Source of the DNA: Nitrospiraceae bacterium
GTDB lineage: Bacteria; Nitrospirota; Thermodesulfovibrionia; Thermodesulfovibrionales; UBA9159
Direction of reading: 5' to 3'
Length of the DNA: 9,505 nucleotides
Assembly (NCBI GenBank): GCA_003453735.1
Contig: DMNE01000181.1
Coordinates: forward strand, 3,821 to 13,325
Shown here: positions 5,718 to 9,505 of the stretch, in pieces
How the letters are laid out: every line of letters starts with the position of its first letter
Numbering within the stretch: position 1 is the first letter of the stretch
Notes under the pieces: model-generated
Told to the model about the DNA's origin: nothing
Databases searched by the model: none
The model's input: the letters and a program-made list of their open reading frames with translations, nothing else
Made by a program: the position numbers and the translations under genes

Positions 5718-6293
5718 CTACAGGATATGAATTCCGAATCTTTTCAGACTCTCCGTGAGCGCGCTGAGGGGAAGACCGATTACATTAAAATAATCCCCTT
5801 CGATCTTTCTGACGATGACTGATCCCAGTCCCTGAATCGCATAGGCTCCCGCTTTATCCAATGGCTCCTTTGATTTCACATATGCGTCGATTTCCTTTCT
5901 TGTCAGTCTTTTGAAGTAAACTTTTGTTACGACGGATTTCGATAATCGTCTATTATTCCCTGTATCGATAATGGTGAAGCCTGTGATGACCGAATGGGTC
6001 TTTCCGTTAAGCAGGGTAAGCATTCGTCTGGCCTCTTTTTCGGTACGAGGCTTTCCGAGTATATTGTCTTTAAAAAAAATAAAGGTGTCGGCAGCGATAA
6101 TCACTGAATTCTTATATTTGCTGGCGACAGCTTTTGCTTTTTCGCGGGACAAGAATTTCGCCAGTTTATGGGGATTCAAGGCTGAATCCATTTCTTCTTC
6201 GTAACCGCTTGTATCAAGCTGAAACTTTAGGCCGGTTAATGCCAGCAACTCTTTTCTTCTTGGAGATGCAGATGCGAGTATTATTCTTTTCAT
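5718..6293 (-). CDS. maf: Maf family nucleoside triphosphate pyrophosphatase
   Basis: A 191-residue cytoplasmic enzyme that hydrolyses a non-canonical or excess nucleoside triphosphate (dTTP and UTP in the YhdE-type branch) to the monophosphate and pyrophosphate. Family landmarks are all present: SASPRR (8-13), the AADT segment with catalytic Asp69, GKP (80-82), LNGKTHSVITG (95-105), TKVYFKRLT (123-131), the EPLDKAGAYAIQG block (143-155) and GDYFNVIGLP (166-175). Length is normal. The ATG at 6293 is preferred over an upstream one at 6320 because it starts directly at the conserved MKRIILASASPRR and has AAGGAG about 11 bases ahead. It lies 19 bases after the stop of the HI0933-family gene and is surely cotranscribed with it. 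Which nucleotide this copy prefers was not determined. Confidence 0.93.
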   Translation of the reverse strand: MKRIILASASPRRKELLALTGLKFQLDTSGYEEEMDSALNPHKLAKFLSREKAKAVASKYKNSVIIAADTFIFFKDNILGKPRTEKEARRMLTLLNGKTHSVITGFTIIDTGNNRRLSKSVVTKVYFKRLTRKEIDAYVKSKEPLDKAGAYAIQGLGSVIVRKIEGDYFNVIGLPLSALTESLKRFGIHIL

Positions 6294-6312
6294 CGTTGAC
6301 CACTCCTTCTGT

Positions 6313-7479
6313 CTATGCATATTGCCCTGCCGTATAACCCGAGGACCAAGCCCATTGCAGGTTATATCCTCCCAGCTGGCCAGTCACATCTATAACCTCA
6401 CCAACAAAATAGAGACCGGGAAGTTTTTTTGCCTCTAACGTCTTCGATGACAACTCATCTGTGTCGACTCCTCCAAGGGTCACCTCAGCCTTCCTATACC
6501 CCTCAGTCCCCTTCGGTGTAATCTCCCAGTGGTGTAGCCGGTAAGCAATATCTTTTAGTTCTTTGACCGTATACTGACGGATCGGTTTTGACTGGCAATA
6601 AGCAGCGAACCACTTTTGGAGAAATCTTCTCGGAAGAAATTCCGATAATCGATTATGCATCTCCATTTTGGAGTCTTTTGCCTTCACGAATAATTCATAG
6701 GCATCTCTTTCTGGTAAAAGATCGATAACAAGAGTTTCACCCCGCTTCCAGTAGAGGGAACATTGAAGGATAGCAGGGCCGCTCAAACCCGGATGGGTAA
6801 ACAGCATGTTTCCACGAAACCTTTTCCCGTTGCAGCTGACGGTTGAATCGATGGAAATGCCGCTCAATTCTGAGAAGAGCTTCAGGTCTTGAGGGCTCCA
6901 AAGCAGAGGGACAAGAGCTGGTTTGAGCGGGGTGATTTTGAGACCAAAATGCTTGGCTAATCGATGGCCGAAACCTGTTGCCCCCAGCTCAGGAAATGAA
7001 AGCCCACCTGTGGCTATGACCAGAGACTCTGACTGATATGTGCCCTGGTCTGTCGCGATAATAAAAGGACCGGTTTTCCGTATGTCCGAAACCCGACAGC
7101 GCAATCGTATCTGCACATCAAGCACAGAGCATTCCTTTTCGAGCATATGGACGATCTCCAAAGAATTTTTATTACAGAACAATTGCCCGTTCTCCTTCTC
7201 GACATATTTGATACGATGTTGTTCAAGCAGGGTGATAAAATCATGGGAGGTGAATCTTGCGAGCGCTGATTTGCAGAAGTGAAGATTTTGCGATGCATAC
7301 TCCTCATAACTGACGTGGATATTGGTGAAATTGCAGCGTCCTCCTCCGGAGATGCGTATCTTATTGCCCACACGCTCAGCGTGATCGAGAACTGAGACGG
7401 AACGGCCCCGCTTAGCTGACTCGATGGCGCACAACAAACCTGAAGCACCTGCCCCGATAATGACAACATCCCGTTTCAT
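6313..7479 (-). CDS. HI0933/YhiN family FAD-dependent oxidoreductase
   Basis: A 388-residue flavoprotein of the HI0933-like family, whose substrate is not established. The N-terminus is a Rossmann FAD-binding motif, VVIIGAGASGLLCAIESAKRG (5-25). Next comes the family signature GNKIRISGGGRCNFTN (38-53), then a second dinucleotide segment LVIATGGLSFPELGATG (about 153-169), a variable middle domain, KAEVTLGGVDTDEL near 331-344, and the closing FAD site GLYFVGEVIDVTGQLGGYNLQWAWSSG (about 355-381). Length is slightly below the usual 400-420 but no key part is missing. A GGAGAAAG ribosome site lies 11 bases before the ATG at 7479, and a good promoter sits at 7501-7529. It is the first gene of a two-gene operon with maf. 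Confidence 0.92.
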   Translation of the reverse strand: MKRDVVIIGAGASGLLCAIESAKRGRSVSVLDHAERVGNKIRISGGGRCNFTNIHVSYEEYASQNLHFCKSALARFTSHDFITLLEQHRIKYVEKENGQLFCNKNSLEIVHMLEKECSVLDVQIRLRCRVSDIRKTGPFIIATDQGTYQSESLVIATGGLSFPELGATGFGHRLAKHFGLKITPLKPALVPLLWSPQDLKLFSELSGISIDSTVSCNGKRFRGNMLFTHPGLSGPAILQCSLYWKRGETLVIDLLPERDAYELFVKAKDSKMEMHNRLSEFLPRRFLQKWFAAYCQSKPIRQYTVKELKDIAYRLHHWEITPKGTEGYRKAEVTLGGVDTDELSSKTLEAKKLPGLYFVGEVIDVTGQLGGYNLQWAWSSGYTAGQYA

Positions 7480-7500
7480 TTCATATCTTTCTCCGAGAGT

Positions 7501-7529
7501 ATTTTACAGCAATATCTCGCTATTACCAA
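7501..7529 (-). promoter_or_regulatory. Predicted promoter of the HI0933-maf operon
   Basis: On the minus strand, TTGGTA (7529-7524) and TAAAAT (7506-7501) are spaced by exactly 17 bases, close to the sigma70 consensus. Transcription would start near 7494, giving a leader of about 15 bases that includes the GGAG of the downstream gene. Confidence 0.55.
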
Positions 7530-7838
7530 TTCATCCTTGGAACCTCCCGAGAGAGGAGAACGAGTAGATATTTTTAGATAAGTCTGCCAAAACAGAGCAT
7601 AAGTCTCTTGCGAAAGCAACCGCATGGACAAAGCTGCGAGGCGTTTCGCATGAAACAGTACCATTAGAGATTTCAAGGCCCGCCTGAAAGACAAAAAGTC
7701 TGTATTCAGTCGCGAAGATATCAATAACGTTGTGAGGCGCCTCAGGAATTGATCGAAAAGATAGAAAGGATCTGCAGGACAAAATGCCGGAGGGAAGGCG
7801 TGGTTATGTTTTACAGGAAGGGACGGAAAAACTGACCA
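7530..7838. other. Interval between divergent units without a supported gene
   Basis: This lies between the HI0933-maf operon (minus) and the YceI gene (+). Two overlapping minus-strand frames (7844-7476 and 7782-7531) are open, and the longer one ends in an ATGA overlap with the HI0933 gene, but neither has a ribosome binding site or recognisable domain, and the operon has its own promoter at 7501-7529 inside that frame. On the + strand, pieces such as RDFKARLKDKKSVFSRED (about 7657-7710) are interrupted by stops. It may contain decayed coding sequence. I call no gene. Confidence 0.4.
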
Positions 7839-7866
7839 TTGCATCCCAATTCCGGAATGCTATAAT
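7839..7866 (+). promoter_or_regulatory. Candidate promoter of the YceI-family gene
   Basis: A perfect -10 box TATAAT (7861-7866) is preceded after 16 bases by TTGCAT (7839-7844), a partial -35. Transcription would start near 7873, with a leader of about 35 bases holding the AGGAGG (7898-7903) ribosome site. Confidence 0.55.
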
Positions 7867-7908
7867 AAAAAAGAGCGAGTTTCAATAATCGGCGATGAGG
7901 AGGAGAGA

Positions 7909-8442
7909 ATGGCTACATGGATTATCGATCCTGATCACTCTGTAGCAGCGTTTCGTGTCCGTCACATGATGGTTGCGAATGTTCACGGACAGTTCAACAA
8001 GCTGAGCGGGTCAATTCAGTTCGAGCCGCCTGACATGGCTCACTTGTCCGTCGAAGCGCAAATAGATGCTACGGGCATCTATACCGGCATTCAAAAGCGT
8101 GACGACCACCTCCGAAGTCCTGATTTCTTTGACGTGGCCAATTATCCGAACATCGTCTTCAAGAGTAGCAAAGCCGAAGCCGTTAGTGGTAACCGCGGGA
8201 AGCTCACCGGTAATTTGACTATGCGCGGGATTACGCGGCCGGTAGCCCTGGATATAGAGTTTTTTGGCCCGGTGAAAGACCCTTTTGATGAAGGTGGAAT
8301 AAGCATCGGTTTTAACGCTTCGGCAACGGTTAATCGTAAGGATTACGGTATCATGTGGAACGCAGAGACTGAAAGCGTCGTCGTGGCAGGATGGGAAGTC
8401 CTGATTAGCCTGGAGATAGAGGCCGATCGTACCGTTGGTTAA
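7909..8442 (+). CDS. YceI family protein, cytoplasmic form
   Basis: A 177-residue lipocalin-like beta-barrel protein; characterised YceI members bind polyisoprenoid-type lipids in the barrel. Family features are clear: IIDPDHSVAAFRVRHMM (5-21) with VHGQFNKLSG, the HLRSPDFFDVANYPNIVFKSS block (67-87), GKLTGNLTMRGITRPVALDIEF (96-117) and a C-terminal GISIGFNASATVNRKDYGI then VVVAGWEVLISLEIEA. Unlike E. coli YceI there is no signal peptide: the barrel begins within five residues of the start. The protein should therefore act in the cytoplasm, and its ligand is unknown. AGGAGG five bases before the ATG and a TATAAT promoter support start and independent expression. No terminator with a clear T-tract is seen after it. 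Confidence 0.92.
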   Translation: MATWIIDPDHSVAAFRVRHMMVANVHGQFNKLSGSIQFEPPDMAHLSVEAQIDATGIYTGIQKRDDHLRSPDFFDVANYPNIVFKSSKAEAVSGNRGKLTGNLTMRGITRPVALDIEFFGPVKDPFDEGGISIGFNASATVNRKDYGIMWNAETESVVVAGWEVLISLEIEADRTVG

Positions 8443-8544
8443 GCCTCGGCAGAAGGCGATTTTTGTGTCCCTTCGGAAAGGTCGGTAGCCATTTATATAA
8501 TCAAGAAGCTTTAAATCGGTTTAATTTTCAGTATCCTAGTAAGC

Positions 8545-9336
8545 ATGCGTTCCAAATTCAGTGCAAGGAAAAAGTTTTTAGAGTCAGCCCATTCAACAGA
8601 ATGGGTTTACGGTATTAATCCTGTTCTTGAGGCATTCCGAGCAAAAAGGGATATAAAAGTTGTGTATGTTGCTGCCGGCAGACAGGAGAAGGTTCTCCAG
8701 ATCACAAGAGAGGCAGCGATAAAGGGCATCCCTGTACAGAGTCCCGATTCTGATTTTTTCGACAAAACATTTCCGAAGGGGCATCAAGGTGTGGCCGCGA
8801 AGGTTTTGCAAAAAAGCTACATGAGCTTGGATGACCTTCTCATAATACCCGCAGGGAAAAATGAAACACCTCTGTTTGTGGTCCTTGACTGTATCGAAGA
8901 CCCGAGGAATCTTGGCGCGATATTGAGGTCTGTCGATGCCTCAGGAGCTCATGGCGTCGTTATCCAGGCATACCGCTCGGCGAGTCTTGGCCCTGAGGTA
9001 TCCAAGGCTTCTGCCGGAGCCGTAGAGTATGTCCCTGTCGCCGTAGTGGCCAATGTCAAACATGCACTGCGCAGAATGAAGCAAGAGGGGATAAGTGTCA
9101 TTGGCGCTGAAGCTGATGCCCCGAAATCCCTTTGGGAGATGGACCTTACGGTACCCCTCTGCATCGTTATCGGCTCCGAGGGCAAGGGGATGAGAAAAAC
9201 GGTTATGGAGCATTGTGACAGCGTTGCAAACCTGCCCATGAGGGGGAAGATCAATTCGCTCAATGTTTCGGTCGCCACAGGTATAATTCTCTTTGAGGCC
9301 TTGAGACAGAGATTCGCCAAAAAGGCATTAGTATGA
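8545..9336 (+). CDS. rlmB: TrmH-family 23S rRNA 2'-O-methyltransferase (RlmB)
   Basis: A 263-residue SPOUT enzyme that uses S-adenosylmethionine to methylate a ribose 2'-OH; the TrmH group-3 branch contains RlmB, which modifies G2251 (E. coli numbering) in 23S rRNA. An N-terminal L30e-like substrate domain (about 19-90; WVYGINPVLEAF, then GHQGVAAKV) precedes the knotted catalytic domain with motif 1 DCIEDPRNLGAILRSVDASG (114-133), motif 2 IVIGSEGKGMR (207-217) and motif 3 MRGKINSLNVSVATGIILFEALRQR (232-256). About 18 basic, extra residues precede the L30e domain. No Shine-Dalgarno sequence precedes the ATG; TATCCT at 8532-8537 lies where a -10 box for a leaderless start would sit. A later start is possible. 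The tRNA-Thr 126 bases downstream fits a translation-related locus. A tRNA rather than rRNA target cannot be fully excluded. Confidence 0.9.
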   Translation: MRSKFSARKKFLESAHSTEWVYGINPVLEAFRAKRDIKVVYVAAGRQEKVLQITREAAIKGIPVQSPDSDFFDKTFPKGHQGVAAKVLQKSYMSLDDLLIIPAGKNETPLFVVLDCIEDPRNLGAILRSVDASGAHGVVIQAYRSASLGPEVSKASAGAVEYVPVAVVANVKHALRRMKQEGISVIGAEADAPKSLWEMDLTVPLCIVIGSEGKGMRKTVMEHCDSVANLPMRGKINSLNVSVATGIILFEALRQRFAKKALV

Positions 9337-9373
9337 ACTTAATGGAGAATTATTTAGATAATAGAAGTTTTTC

Positions 9374-9403
9374 TTGAAAATTTAGGTTTGACCAATATAT
9401 AAT
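9374..9403 (+). promoter_or_regulatory. Predicted promoter of the tRNA-Thr unit
   Basis: TTGAAA (9374-9379) and a perfect TATAAT (9398-9403) are spaced by 18 bases. Transcription would begin near 9410, about 53 bases before the tRNA. A second pair, TTGACC (9388-9393) and TTAGAT (9411-9416), is spaced by 17 bases and overlaps it. Confidence 0.6.
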
Positions 9404-9415
9404 GAATATCTTAGA

Positions 9416-9434
9416 TTAATCTCTTGATTAAGAG
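9416..9434 (+). repeat. Overlapping alternative hairpins in the tRNA leader
   Basis: TTAATC (9416-9421) can pair with GATTAA (9426-9431), or CTCTT (9421-9425) with AAGAG (9430-9434). The two folds exclude each other and lie between promoter and tRNA. They may be a processing or pausing site, or chance in an AT-rich leader. Confidence 0.35.
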
Positions 9435-9462
9435 AAGGAGAGGTGGACTGTTGTCTTTTAAA

Positions 9463-9505
9463 GCCACCGTAGCTCAGCAGGCAGAGCAGCTGATTTGTAA
9501 TCAGC
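9463..9505 (+). tRNA. tRNA-Thr (anticodon UGU), 5' part, cut by the window end
   Basis: The 5' acceptor strand GCCACCG (9463-9469) is followed by TA, a D-stem GCTC/GAGC (9472-9475 with 9484-9487) with an AGCAGGCA loop, A26, and an anticodon stem GCTGA/TCAGC (9489-9493 with 9501-9505) around the loop TTTGTAA. The anticodon is TGT (9496-9498), reading Thr ACA codons. The variable loop, T-arm and 3' acceptor strand lie beyond the window. The position after rlmB matches loci in which this tRNA opens a Thr-Tyr-Gly-Thr cluster followed by tuf. Confidence 0.95.

Noticed and set aside
8443..8475. Hairpin after the YceI gene as a terminator
   Set aside because: The possible stems are four or five pairs and the T-run lies inside the loop, not after the stem.
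8949..9320. 123-codon minus-strand frame inside rlmB
   Set aside because: It is antisense to conserved SPOUT motifs and has no features of its own.

Overview
The window reads as a compact stretch of bacterial chromosome of moderate GC with mostly housekeeping or widely distributed genes. A secreted monohaem c-type cytochrome points to a Gram-negative-type, respiring cell. The gene mix (zinc-ribbon MscL, double-HhH secreted protein, GlsB and YidB family proteins, a lone ArsA-type ATPase, an HI0933 flavoprotein-maf pair, and rlmB next to tRNA-Thr) would fit Desulfobacterota or Nitrospirota. That placement is inference from gene content, not a sequence search.

Layout. Positions 32-60 hold a terminator for a + strand gene lying mostly outside the window. 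From 212 to 3442 a run of small + strand genes follows, each with its own strong ribosome binding site: c-type cytochrome, mscL, a secreted helix-hairpin-helix protein, a small secreted beta-rich protein, a broken glycine-rich membrane gene, a YidB/DUF937 protein and a GlsB/YeaQ membrane protein. Most are envelope or stress-type proteins. An ArsA/Get3-family ATPase follows at 3597-4532.

The centre is on the minus strand: a PilZ-domain protein (4892-5263), a poorly explained 450-base interval, then an operon of an HI0933-family flavoprotein and the Maf nucleotide pyrophosphatase (7479 down to 5718) with a good promoter just upstream. The right part returns to the + strand with a cytoplasmic YceI-family protein, the 23S rRNA 2'-O-methyltransferase RlmB, and the first 43 bases of a tRNA-Thr(UGU) cut by the window end. 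In many bacteria this tRNA begins a Thr-Tyr-Gly-Thr-tuf cluster, so translation genes may follow.

The most notable points are probable single-base frameshifts (the HhH protein C-terminus and the broken gene at 2294-2526), a perfect 8-bp palindrome and a GGGG/CCCC hairpin in the gene-free stretch 4533-4891, possible unannotated minus-strand frames at 5335-5677, and genes starting without a visible Shine-Dalgarno sequence. I found no CRISPR array, insertion sequence, defence cluster or clearly new multi-gene system.
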